Shown here: piece after piece, positions 35,947-44,215 of the stretch | Layout: each line of letters starts with the position of its first letter | Numbering within the stretch: the stretch's first letter is position 1 | Assembly (NCBI GenBank): GCA_016215025.1 | Contig: JACRMI010000124.1 | Span: 1-64,000 of the forward strand | DNA: 64,000 bases | Source: Chloroflexota bacterium | Lineage (GTDB): Bacteria > Chloroflexota > Anaerolineae > UBA4142 | Direction of reading: 5' to 3' | Translations under genes and position numbers: made by a program | Notes under the pieces: generated by a model | What the model was told of the DNA's origin: nothing | The model's input: the letters and a program-made list of their open reading frames with translations, nothing else | Databases searched by the model: none

Positions 35947-36003
35947 TCCGCGAATCTCCTTCTAATTCGCATGATTCGCGTGATTCGCGTGATTCGCGGA
36001 TTA
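35947..36003. repeat. Word-like repeat (GATTCGCGTGATTCGCG)
   Basis: Three tandem copies of TGATTCGCG preceded by CCGCGAATCTCC, in the gap between two same-strand genes. It belongs to the same family as 14190-14259. Confidence 0.7.
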
Positions 36004-36013
36004 TTCCAAATGC

Positions 36014-37294
36014 CTAAATATAATTATTCTGCTTGGCGTAGCGCTCTAGCTCTTCGCGGAACTGCGGCGCGGCAATTGCAATCAACGCGCACACGCGCTC
36101 GCGAATCGACTTGCCATGCAGAGACGCGACGCCGTATTCGGTCACGACGTAATGCACATCGCCGCGTGAAGTCACAACCCCTGCGCCCGGTTTAAGGTGC
36201 GTGACGATGCGCGACATCTTGCCATCTTTCGCGGTCGCGGGCAGCGCGATGATGGGCTTGCCACCACGCGAACGTGCCGCGCCACGCACAAAATCGACTT
36301 GACCGCCGATGCCGGAATAAATTGCGGGACCAATCGAATCGGCGCAGACCTGCCCAGTCAAATCGACCTCAATCGCAGAGTTGACGGCGATCATGTTATC
36401 GTTTTGCGCGATGATGTACGGATCGTTCACATAGTCGCTCGGATGCAATTCGATGATCGGGTTATCGTTGGCGAATTGATAGAGCCGTTGCGAACCGAAT
36501 AAAAATCCCGCAACAATCTTGCCGGGGTGCAGCGTTTTGCGATCATTCGTAATCACGCCGCGATTGACCAAATCGATCACGCCGTCGGAGAAAAGCTCCG
36601 AGTGAATACCTAGGTCTTGGCGATCACCGACCTGCGCGAGCACCGCATCCGGAATCGAGCCGATGCCCAACTGTAACGTATCGCCATCCGAAATCAAGTC
36701 CGCAATGTTCTTGCCAATCTGTCGATGAGTTTCCGTGCCACCGCCCTGGGGAGCTTCGGGCAACGGATGATCGACTTCTACAATGTAATCCAATTTGCTC
36801 ACGTGAATGAACGAATCGCCCAACACGCGCGGCATTTGTCGATTCACTTCGGCGATAACGATCTTAGCCGCTTGCGCGGCGGGCTTGGTGCAACCCACTT
36901 CGCAGCCGAACGAACAAAAGCCATGCTCGTCCGGCGGCGAGACTTGAATCATCGCCACGTCGAGCGGCAAGGTATTATTGCGAAACATGTCTGGAATTTC
37001 GGAAAGAAAAACAGGGACGAAATCCCCGCGTCCGGATTGCACGGCTGGGCGCGCATTGTCGCCAATGAACAAACCCCGCAGACGAAAATTCTGGGCGTAT
37101 TCTGGCTTCAAGTGCGGCGCATCGCCAAAGAACAACACCGTCACAAATTCGACGTTGCGCAATTCGCTGGCGCGCTCCACGATGGCGGCTAGCACACGAT
37201 GCGGCACACCAGCGCCGCCGCCAAGATAGAGTCGCTGATTCGATTCAATAATTTTCACCGCGTCTTGCGCGGAAACAACTTTATTTCGATACAT
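36014..37294 (-). CDS. Acetyl-CoA hydrolase/CoA-transferase
   Basis: 426 residues. Class I CoA-transferase fold; the catalytic Glu is Glu233 in HSELFSDG, which forms a glutamyl-CoA intermediate, and LGIGSIPDAVL and GIGGQVDFVRGA are the usual CoA-binding loops. Likely reactions are acetyl-CoA + acid to acetate + acyl-CoA (acetate:succinate or 4-hydroxybutyrate CoA-transferase) or simple hydrolysis. It lies just upstream of the AcuA-like gene. Length and motifs are full. Confidence 0.88.
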   Translation of the reverse strand: MYRNKVVSAQDAVKIIESNQRLYLGGGAGVPHRVLAAIVERASELRNVEFVTVLFFGDAPHLKPEYAQNFRLRGLFIGDNARPAVQSGRGDFVPVFLSEIPDMFRNNTLPLDVAMIQVSPPDEHGFCSFGCEVGCTKPAAQAAKIVIAEVNRQMPRVLGDSFIHVSKLDYIVEVDHPLPEAPQGGGTETHRQIGKNIADLISDGDTLQLGIGSIPDAVLAQVGDRQDLGIHSELFSDGVIDLVNRGVITNDRKTLHPGKIVAGFLFGSQRLYQFANDNPIIELHPSDYVNDPYIIAQNDNMIAVNSAIEVDLTGQVCADSIGPAIYSGIGGQVDFVRGAARSRGGKPIIALPATAKDGKMSRIVTHLKPGAGVVTSRGDVHYVVTEYGVASLHGKSIRERVCALIAIAAPQFREELERYAKQNNYI

Positions 37295-37304
37295 GTAAAT
37301 CTCG

Positions 37305-37407
37305 ATGTTGGGGTTTGGAGGTTAGAAATTGGAAGTTAGATGTTGGAATTTGGAATTTGGATCCTGATCTTGAATACTGCTCACTGTTCACTGTGTGCTG
37401 TTCACTG
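37305..37407. repeat. Word-like repeats (TTGGAATTTGG and TGTTCACTG families)
   Basis: GGTTTGGAGGTTAGAAATTG-type words (37307-37362) lead into CACTGTTCACTGTGTGCTG words (37383-37406). The second set encodes the last five residues and TGA of the alanine dehydrogenase gene. Confidence 0.7.
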
Positions 37408-38494
37408 GCAAACCCAGTGCATCAGCAACTTGCGTGTTGACGAGCTTGCCGTGCCACGTGTTGACGCCGCGCATCAACGACGAATCGGCGCGAATCGCTT
37501 GATCGACGCCGAATTTTCCAATCGCATAGAGATATGGCAATGAGGCATTGAGCAATGCATGACTCGCCGTTCGCGCGACGCGTGACAAGATCGTCGGGAC
37601 GCAATAATGGATGACGCCTTCTTCGACGTACGTTGGATTGCGATGCGTCGTTGGGCGACTTGTTTCAATGCAGCCACCTTGATCGATGGCAAAATCGATA
37701 ATGACCGAACGCGGTCTCATGCGCTTGACCATCGCGCGCGTAACCACGATCGGTGCGCGCTGTCCCGGCGCAAGTACCGCGCCGATCAACACATCCGCGA
37801 ATTCGACGACACGCTGAACGTTGTATGGTGTCGCAAACAGCGTCGTGATGCAACTGCCAAACATCTCGTCGATGCGTTGCAGCTTGTCAGGCGTGCGATC
37901 CAAAATGGTAACTTGAGCGCCCATGCCTAAGAACGCGCGCGCCGCATTCTCGCCTAATGCACCTGCACCTAGAATCACAACGGCGGCGGGTGGAACACCT
38001 GGCACACCACTCAACAAAATTCCACGACCGCCCCGCGTACTCGAGAGCAATTCGCTCGCGATGCCCGGTGCGACTCGCCCGGCAACTTGGCTCGCCGTAA
38101 GCAAGACAGGGTGCGAACCATCTTCCGCTTGAATCATTTCGTACGCAATTGCCGTGATCGATTTTTTCTTGAGCGTTTCCAATAAATCGGACGACGACAC
38201 TGCCAAGTGCATGAACGATAGCACCGTTTGATCTTCACGCAGTAACGCGTGCTCCTGTGCAGTCAAGCGCGTTACCTTTGCGACAACATCAGCACGTCCG
38301 TAAACTTCTTCAGCCGAGTAGGCGATCTTTGCGCCCGTCGCGCGAAAATTATCATCGGCAAAACCAGCGCCCATGCCCGCGCCATTTTCAACATACACGG
38401 TATGCCCTGCTTCGACAAGCGCATGCACACCGGCTGGCGTCAACCCCACTCGATTCTCTAGTTCGCGGATTTCTTTAGGCACTCCAAAATTCAT
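37388..38494 (-). CDS. ald: Alanine dehydrogenase
   Basis: 368 residues, the usual length. It interconverts L-alanine and pyruvate with NAD and ammonia. Seen: MNFGVPKEIRELENRVGLTP with Arg15, Lys73 in VAKVTRL, the catalytic His96 in FMHLA, the Rossmann loop VILGAGALGENAA, and DFAIDQGGCIETSRPTTH. I chose the ATG with ACGAGG upstream that matches the family start; longer frames exist. The last residues (VNSTQ) and the stop come from a repeat rather than from a typical Ald tail. It could support nitrogen assimilation with the neighbouring GltD-type enzyme. Confidence 0.92.
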   Translation of the reverse strand: MNFGVPKEIRELENRVGLTPAGVHALVEAGHTVYVENGAGMGAGFADDNFRATGAKIAYSAEEVYGRADVVAKVTRLTAQEHALLREDQTVLSFMHLAVSSSDLLETLKKKSITAIAYEMIQAEDGSHPVLLTASQVAGRVAPGIASELLSSTRGGRGILLSGVPGVPPAAVVILGAGALGENAARAFLGMGAQVTILDRTPDKLQRIDEMFGSCITTLFATPYNVQRVVEFADVLIGAVLAPGQRAPIVVTRAMVKRMRPRSVIIDFAIDQGGCIETSRPTTHRNPTYVEEGVIHYCVPTILSRVARTASHALLNASLPYLYAIGKFGVDQAIRADSSLMRGVNTWHGKLVNTQVADALGLPVNSTQ

Positions 38495-38623
38495 ACAAGC
38501 CTCGTGGTTTTCCATCCATCGTAGTATAGCGCCTTGTGCGCGTTGCTTATGCCCGTCGCCCACGAGGGGCTATGCTACGGTACGACGACGTCAGTATATC
38601 ACAACAACGAACCGAGGAAAAGA

Positions 38624-38652
38624 AAACACGAGGGACATGCTCCCTCGTGTTT
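38624..38652 (-). terminator. Rho-independent terminator after the GltD-type gene
   Basis: AAACACGAGGGA pairs with TCCCTCGTGTTT around a 5-nt loop; a T-rich run (TTTTCTTTT) follows on the minus strand. It separates the gltD-type gene from ald. The rest of 38495-38799 holds only weak short dyads. Confidence 0.8.
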
Positions 38653-38799
38653 GAGTTTTCAAGAAGCAAAACGATCAATCGCCGCACGCATCACGGCGAA
38701 ATTCAAAACCCTAAAGGTTTCACACCTAACCAATGCCTTTGCCAATCAACGAATGTTGCCTGACCAACTTGTACATCAGGCGAACAAACCTTTAAAGTC

Positions 38800-40260
38800 T
38801 CAACTTCTCAAGTACGTATCCATCGCAACTGCCGCGCGACGTCCTGCCGCCATGGCCGTGACGACCAAATCGGCACCGGTCACCGCATCGCCACCGGCAT
38901 AAACGCCGCGCTTGCTTGTTGCGCCGGTTGCTTTATCGACGATGAAACAGCCCCACTTGTCCACTTTTAAATCTGGCGTTGTCTTTTCGAGCAAGCGATC
39001 TTGATTATAGCCAAGCGCGCAGATAACCGTGTCTGCTTCGACGACAAAGTTCGAGCCTTTTTGCTCGATAGGACGGCGGCGACCGGAGGCATCCGGCTCG
39101 CCCAAGGTCATGCGCACCAATTCCATTTTTTGAACGTGACCATTTTCATCGCCCATGAATTGCACGGGAGCGACGAGAAATTCAAACGTTATACCTTCTT
39201 CCGTTGCGTTTGTGCGCTCTTCGGGTTTGCCGGGCATTTCTTTTTCACTGCGGCGATAATAATCGGTTACCGTTCCATCGGTGATGCCGGACTGAATTTG
39301 CAATCGACGCGACGTGCGGACGCAGTCCATCGCCGTATCGCCACCACCGAGAATCGCGATGTGATGACCGGCTTCAGGCTTGGTCTTGAATCCTTCCGGC
39401 AAATATTCTGGGTCGAGATTGCCGCGAATCAAATACTCGGTTGCCATGTAAATGCCCTTCAAGTCTTCGCCGGGCAAATTCAATTTGGTGGGCGTCCATG
39501 CGCCGGTACCGAGAAAGACTGCGTCGAAACCGTCTTGCGCCATGAGGTCGTCAATTGTTTTATCTTTACCAATCGTCGTGTTCATGACGAACTTGACGCC
39601 GATTTCCTCAAGATATTGAATCTTGTCGGCGATCACGCTCTTTTTGAGTTTGAACGATGGAATACCGTACACCATGACGCCGCCGGCTTTCGGCAGAATT
39701 TCGAAAACGGTGACCGCGTGTCCGCGCTTGATCAGTTCTTCTGCAACGGCGATACCGGCGGGACCGGAACCGACGACCGCGACACGTTTGCCGGTCGATG
39801 GCGCAATCGTGGGCTTGCTCATGCCGACGGTGCGGCGTTCGTAATCGGAAACGAAATATTCCAACTTGCCGAGGAACACGGGTTGATCGCGCTTGCCGAC
39901 GACGCAAGAACCTTGGCACAATTTTTCTTGCGGGCAGACGCGACCGCAGACTTCGGGCAGATTGCTGGTTTCGCGATAGACCTTGGCAGCTTCGAGGAAT
40001 TCACCGCGGGAGATGTGCCACATAGCACGTGGAATATCGTTGTGGAGGGGACATGCTAAAGAACAGCCAGACGCATCGGGACATTGCAAGCAACGTGATG
40101 CTTCGATCTTGGCTGTTTCTTCGGTAAAACCGAGATAGACTTCGTTGAAATTATATACGCGCTCTTGCGGCTTTTGTTTGTGAACAACTTGCCGTGGAAT
40201 TCTCAAGCGTGATTTTCGATCAATATCTACATCCCCAGTGCGGTCGGGTTGTTTCGCCAT
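38800..40260 (-). CDS. gltD: GltD-type NAD(P)H oxidoreductase (glutamate synthase small subunit family)
   Basis: 486 residues. The N-terminal domain holds two 4Fe-4S cysteine sets (CLQCPDASGCSLACP and CGRVCPQEKLCQGSC). An FAD site (VAVVGSGPAGIAVAEELI) and an NAD(P) site (HIAILGGGDTAMDCVR) follow, and YAGGDAVTGADLVVTAMAAGR closes the FAD fold. It passes electrons from NADPH to a partner. No large subunit (GltB) or NfnA is next to it, so it may work with an unlinked glutamate synthase or as a stand-alone ferredoxin-NADP enzyme. GGAGAGGAG before the ATG is strong. Confidence 0.88.
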   Translation of the reverse strand: MAKQPDRTGDVDIDRKSRLRIPRQVVHKQKPQERVYNFNEVYLGFTEETAKIEASRCLQCPDASGCSLACPLHNDIPRAMWHISRGEFLEAAKVYRETSNLPEVCGRVCPQEKLCQGSCVVGKRDQPVFLGKLEYFVSDYERRTVGMSKPTIAPSTGKRVAVVGSGPAGIAVAEELIKRGHAVTVFEILPKAGGVMVYGIPSFKLKKSVIADKIQYLEEIGVKFVMNTTIGKDKTIDDLMAQDGFDAVFLGTGAWTPTKLNLPGEDLKGIYMATEYLIRGNLDPEYLPEGFKTKPEAGHHIAILGGGDTAMDCVRTSRRLQIQSGITDGTVTDYYRRSEKEMPGKPEERTNATEEGITFEFLVAPVQFMGDENGHVQKMELVRMTLGEPDASGRRRPIEQKGSNFVVEADTVICALGYNQDRLLEKTTPDLKVDKWGCFIVDKATGATSKRGVYAGGDAVTGADLVVTAMAAGRRAAVAMDTYLRS

Positions 40261-40329
40261 TGAATCTCCTCTCCTTCGTCAGAGATTGTCGCGGGCGGCA
40301 TCACGGCAGCCCGCTAACTGTTCCTAGAG

Positions 40330-40770
40330 TTAGGCAAACGAGTGACGGAGTTCGCCCTCGGTAATTAACAGTCGAAAAATGTCAGACTCGGTGATGATAC
40401 CTACGACGCGCGTGCCATCTACCACCGGCAAGCCGCCGATCTTGTGCTCCAGCATGAGCCGCGCGGCTGCTTCAATCGAAGTATCTGGAGTAATGGTGAT
40501 GGGGTCTTGCGTCATCATCGTGCCTACCGTCAAGCGCGAAATTAAATAGTTGAGTTCGTAGATACTCAACGAGGTCGCGTTCGACGGCGAAGCCTCGCGC
40601 ACATCGCCTAACGTGATGATCCCAACCAGACGCCCGTTCTCCACAACCGGCAAACGCCGAATCCCACATTCCTTCATCAGTCGATCCGCTTCAGGAAGTG
40701 TGGTATCCGGACCAATTGTGATGGGATCGGGTGTCATCCAATCCTTGATCAGATGTCTTCTAACTGCCAT
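40330..40770 (-). CDS. Two-CBS-domain protein
   Basis: 146 residues with a CBS pair (about 8-65 and 82-140): IKDWMTPDPITIGPDTTL, RRLPVVENGRLVGIITLGD, MMTQDPITITPDTS, IGGLPVVDGTRVVGIITESD. It should bind an adenine nucleotide and signal energy state to an unknown partner. TGGAGG before the ATG. It lies 69 bases downstream-side of gltD on the same strand but with a separate start region. Confidence 0.88.
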   Translation of the reverse strand: MAVRRHLIKDWMTPDPITIGPDTTLPEADRLMKECGIRRLPVVENGRLVGIITLGDVREASPSNATSLSIYELNYLISRLTVGTMMTQDPITITPDTSIEAAARLMLEHKIGGLPVVDGTRVVGIITESDIFRLLITEGELRHSFA

Positions 40771-40937
40771 GTTTCGTTCCTCCAGCCACCCACTGGTAGC
40801 GCATTCACATGATGTTGTGAGATTGCCAAACGTTCGTCAGATGTCGATAACTTTTCCGCATAATTACGTGTCTGCGCTAAGACAACCAGCCCGCGTTCTC
40901 AACTCGGCATACCGTTTGCACGACACCCCGTATGCAA

Positions 40938-40962
40938 AGTCCGACAACCCAATCGTCGGACT
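40938..40962. repeat. Perfect 8-bp hairpin in a divergent intergenic region
   Basis: AGTCCGAC pairs with GTCGGACT around a 9-nt loop, in the 403-base gap between the divergent CBS and kinase genes. There is no T-run, so it is more likely an operator or leader structure than a terminator. Confidence 0.35.
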
Positions 40963-41077
40963 GCCCTGATTATAGGTTGAGCAAGTCCAAACATCGTTTG
41001 CTTGGGGTCAAAATGCGGTCAAAAACAAAAATCTAAATCGTGTCAAGTTTGGTGTTTTCGAAGTTTTGATAGATAAT

Positions 41078-41089
41078 AGAGTTAACTCT
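41078..41089. promoter_or_regulatory. 12-bp perfect palindrome upstream of the kinase
   Basis: AGAGTTAACTCT sits about 85 bases before the kinase start, between TTGATA (41066-41071) and TATGAT (41091-41096), a weak promoter with 19-base spacing. It may be an operator. Otherwise the gap 40963-41173 shows nothing more. Confidence 0.35.
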
Positions 41090-41173
41090 TTATGATGAAA
41101 TAGGATTAACCCTGGGTTCTGTGACTAGAGAAGAATTTGCACTTGACGCTGCAGCTTTTGGAAGGTGGACGCT

Positions 41174-43249
41174 GTGATCACGGATCAACCGACCCATATT
41201 CTTTTGTTAGAGGACGAACCAGCCCACACGGAAATCATTCAACGCGCTTTTAGCTTGCGTGGCGGCGATCTGGTTCGACTTTCGATTGCGAACACGCTTG
41301 CCCACGCCCGTCGCCTCATCGATAGCGATCCTCCTAATCTCATTGTCGCCGATTGGAAACTTCCTGATGGCGAAGGCGTGGAATTGTTATTCCAGCCAAA
41401 AGATCGCCCCGATATTCCCGTCATCATCATGACCAGTCATGGCAATGAACGCATCGCCGTCGAAGCGATCAAAGCGGGGGCGATCGATTACATTGTCAAA
41501 AGCCCGGACACTCTGATCGATCTACCGCATATTGCCGAACGCGCCCTGCGTCAATGGATCACGCTGACGGAAAAAGCCCGCATCGAAAACGAACTCCGCA
41601 TGCGTGCCGAAGCCGAAGCCATTTGGCAAACGGTCGGCAAGACGATTGTCTCCAATCAAACACCCGATCAAGCGCTGGCGACCGTCATCGACATCGTCAA
41701 ACGAAAAATGCAAGTCGAGACCGGGACCGTTTTGTTGTGGAACCCCGAATCGCAACGCATTGTGTTTTCGAAACTCTTGCAAGGCGATCCGCATCAATTC
41801 TCGTCATTCAGTTTGCGCAAAGGTGAAGGCATCGTCGGCTGGGTCGTGGAAAACGGCCGCTCTGCTCTTGTGCCGGATGTCTCCAAAGATATCCGGTGGC
41901 AATCCAAAGTCGATCGCGGCACTGGCTTTATCACGCGCTCGATCCTCTGTGTGCCCTTGATTGCACATGACGAAACCATTGGCGCGATTGAACTCATCAA
42001 CAAATCGCCGGGAACATTTGACGAACGCGACTTGATGTTGATGGAATCCATCGCCGCGCCGCTCGCCATCGCAATTCAAAATGCACGCTTGCAGCAACAG
42101 GTCCGCAACCATTTGGCGGAGCTAACTGAGGTTTTTGCCAAAGTCGCACACGCCAAACACGAATGGGAACAGACCGTCGATGTGATCGATGCGGGCATCT
42201 GGCTCGTCGATGCCGAGTGTCGCATCATGCGCGCCAATCGAACGTTGGCAGAGTGGTTAGGAACCACACCCAACGCATTGATCGACGCCGATTGTCATTC
42301 ATTGAACATCTGCAATACCTTCTCCGATTATTGTCCGGTCCGGCTGCGTTCCACCGAAATCTTGCGTCGAGGCGAGGTGCAAATTCCCCATTTAGCCGGT
42401 GGAACTTTTCGGCTCAACACTTATCCCATGCAGACTGAAGGGAAAGTGATCGGCAGCGTCAATGTCCTTCAAGACATTACTCAAGAAAAAGCGATGCAGT
42501 CTCAGCTCGTGCAAGCCGAAAAACTTGCAGGCATCGGTCGCCTGGCCGCCTCGCTCGCGCACGAAATCAACAATCCCTTGCAAGCGTTGCAAGGTTGTTT
42601 GGATTTGGCGTTAGCGAATTTGAACAATGTCGAAAAGCAACAACGCTATCTTGGCATTGCTAAAAGTGAAGTCGAACGCCTGGGGACGATGGTGCAGCGC
42701 ATGTTAGATTTTTATCGACCTTCCAAAGGTTCGCGCGGACCGATGGACCTTAAAGCCTTGGTCGATGAAGTTCTAACCCTCAGTGGCAAACGCTTGCAAC
42801 ACGCCAAAGTGACAACCAAAGTGGAATGGAATGGCACGCTTCCGATCATTTACGGCGTCGCAAATCAAATCAAGCAAGTGTTTCTCAACCTGGTCTTAAA
42901 TGCGGTCGATGCCATGCCGAGCGGCGGTGAGTTGAAGATTATCGGACAGGTAAGTGAAGATAGCCAATGGGTCTGCACTGAGTTTATCGATTCAGGAATC
43001 GGAATTGCGTCGCAGAACTTGGATAAAATTTTTGAACCCTTTTATACGACAAAATCGACGGGTACTGGGTTGGGATTAGGCATCAGTCACACAATTGTTG
43101 CCAGTCACGGCGGACGATTGACGGTCGATAGCACCATAGGCAAAGGTACAACCTTTACAGTTTGGCTGCCAACGCAACCAACAGATCGAACAAAAAGCAC
43201 AATGGTTGCCGACGGAAAAACCAAGTCCAATTTGAAGGCGAGCGAATAA
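41174..43249 (+). CDS. Receiver-GAF-PAS hybrid histidine kinase
   Basis: 691 residues. An N-terminal receiver (LLLEDEPAHTEII, phospho-Asp in LIVADWKLPDGEG), a GAF domain (about 150-310), a PAS domain (about 330-440) with a cysteine set in CHSLNICNTFSDYCP, then HisKA (LAHEINNPLQALQG, NtrB-like H box) and HATPase_c (NLVLNAVDAMPSGG, DSGIGI, GTGLGLGI). Having the receiver first suggests it is controlled by another kinase. I start at the GTG spaced correctly from GGAAGGTGG; a GTG three codons earlier overlaps that site. It is paired with the regulator downstream. Confidence 0.88.
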   Translation: MITDQPTHILLLEDEPAHTEIIQRAFSLRGGDLVRLSIANTLAHARRLIDSDPPNLIVADWKLPDGEGVELLFQPKDRPDIPVIIMTSHGNERIAVEAIKAGAIDYIVKSPDTLIDLPHIAERALRQWITLTEKARIENELRMRAEAEAIWQTVGKTIVSNQTPDQALATVIDIVKRKMQVETGTVLLWNPESQRIVFSKLLQGDPHQFSSFSLRKGEGIVGWVVENGRSALVPDVSKDIRWQSKVDRGTGFITRSILCVPLIAHDETIGAIELINKSPGTFDERDLMLMESIAAPLAIAIQNARLQQQVRNHLAELTEVFAKVAHAKHEWEQTVDVIDAGIWLVDAECRIMRANRTLAEWLGTTPNALIDADCHSLNICNTFSDYCPVRLRSTEILRRGEVQIPHLAGGTFRLNTYPMQTEGKVIGSVNVLQDITQEKAMQSQLVQAEKLAGIGRLAASLAHEINNPLQALQGCLDLALANLNNVEKQQRYLGIAKSEVERLGTMVQRMLDFYRPSKGSRGPMDLKALVDEVLTLSGKRLQHAKVTTKVEWNGTLPIIYGVANQIKQVFLNLVLNAVDAMPSGGELKIIGQVSEDSQWVCTEFIDSGIGIASQNLDKIFEPFYTTKSTGTGLGLGISHTIVASHGGRLTVDSTIGKGTTFTVWLPTQPTDRTKSTMVADGKTKSNLKASE

Positions 43250-43285
43250 ATTCCTAGTCATCCAGTGCGACACGGACTAAACTCT

Positions 43286-44071
43286 ATGAATCACCGCGAA
43301 CATATTCTGGTCGTCGATGACGAAAACTCTATCCGCCTTGTTATCTGTGATGCCTTGGAATCACAAGGATATCAAGTGGTTACGGCTGCCGATCCGGCAG
43401 AAGCGTTGCTCGCCTGTGAACGCCAGGACTTTGATTTGGCGCTCGTCGATATCAAGATGCCAGGCAACATGGATGGGCTGGATTTGCTCTCGGCGATTAC
43501 GCGGCGCTGGTCGCAAACCGTCGTCATCATGATGAGCGGCTATGGCACGCTGGACTCTGTTATCAATGCATTACGCAAAGGCGCGTTGGACTATATCACC
43601 AAACCGGCGAGCATGAGCCAAATCGTAGAAAGCGTTGAACGCGGATTGGCAAAACGCCGAGAAGAATTCCGTCATCAACAACTCATCGCGCAAATCGAAG
43701 ATACTCTGCGCGAACTCAAACGCGAACGTGCCACAGCGGCTCTCGCCGGAAACGCCGAGGCAGAGCGATTTATCCAAACGTCCGAACTCACCATCGACCG
43801 ACAAAAGCGACTGGTGGTGCGAGGCGACGAGGGAATCGAGTTGACCGCGACCGAATTTGATTTGCTGGACTATTTGGCACGCCATGCAGACCGCATCGTA
43901 ACGGCTAGTGAACTGGTCAAAGCGACCCAAGGTTACGACTTGTCCGACATTGATGCGCGCCCGATGGTGCGCGTGCATATTCGGCGCTTGAGACAAAAGT
44001 TAGAGCCAGACCCCGATAATCCTCAAATCATCGTCAATGTTCGTGGCAAAGGATACCGCTTCGCGGGCTAG
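43286..44071 (+). CDS. Response regulator with winged-helix output
   Basis: 261 residues. Receiver (4-118) with VVDDEN, phospho-Asp in LALVDIKMPG, Ser in MMSGYG and Lys in ITKPAS; a helical linker (about 125-165) longer than in OmpR proteins; and an OmpR-type DNA-binding domain (TATEFDLLDYLARHADRI, RVHIRRLRQKLEPD). Probably the target of the kinase at 41174-43249. The ATG has no clear ribosome binding site; a GTG seven codons earlier has none either. Confidence 0.88.
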   Translation: MNHREHILVVDDENSIRLVICDALESQGYQVVTAADPAEALLACERQDFDLALVDIKMPGNMDGLDLLSAITRRWSQTVVIMMSGYGTLDSVINALRKGALDYITKPASMSQIVESVERGLAKRREEFRHQQLIAQIEDTLRELKRERATAALAGNAEAERFIQTSELTIDRQKRLVVRGDEGIELTATEFDLLDYLARHADRIVTASELVKATQGYDLSDIDARPMVRVHIRRLRQKLEPDPDNPQIIVNVRGKGYRFAG

Positions 44072-44094
44072 ATAAAAATTCATTTTCTTGGACA

Positions 44095-44128
44095 CGCTTT
44101 TCGGTTTGTGAAAAGCGTGTTTTTTGTT
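44095..44128 (+). terminator. Rho-independent terminator
   Basis: ACACGCTTTTC pairs with GAAAAGCGTGT around a 7-nt loop, followed by six T. It ends the kinase/regulator unit and insulates the GTPase cluster. Confidence 0.88.
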
Positions 44129-44181
44129 ATGGAATTGTAATTAAGCCGTAATTCTACTTAACCCACTCTCTTTATAAAACC

Positions 44182-44190
44182 TGTTATAGT
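44182..44190 (+). promoter_or_regulatory. Extended -10 promoter of the GTPase cluster
   Basis: TGTTATAGT (extended -10, TATAGT at 44185-44190) with no clear -35. The predicted transcript starts about 44197, and GGAGAT lies before the ATG at 44216. Confidence 0.45.
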
Positions 44191-44215
44191 TGTAGCATTC
44201 TTTTGGAGATCATAG

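Noticed and set aside
39001-40059. A 352-codon plus-strand open frame inside the gltD-type gene
   Set aside because: It is the antisense of a well-conserved gene and its product resembles nothing; a by-product of codon bias.
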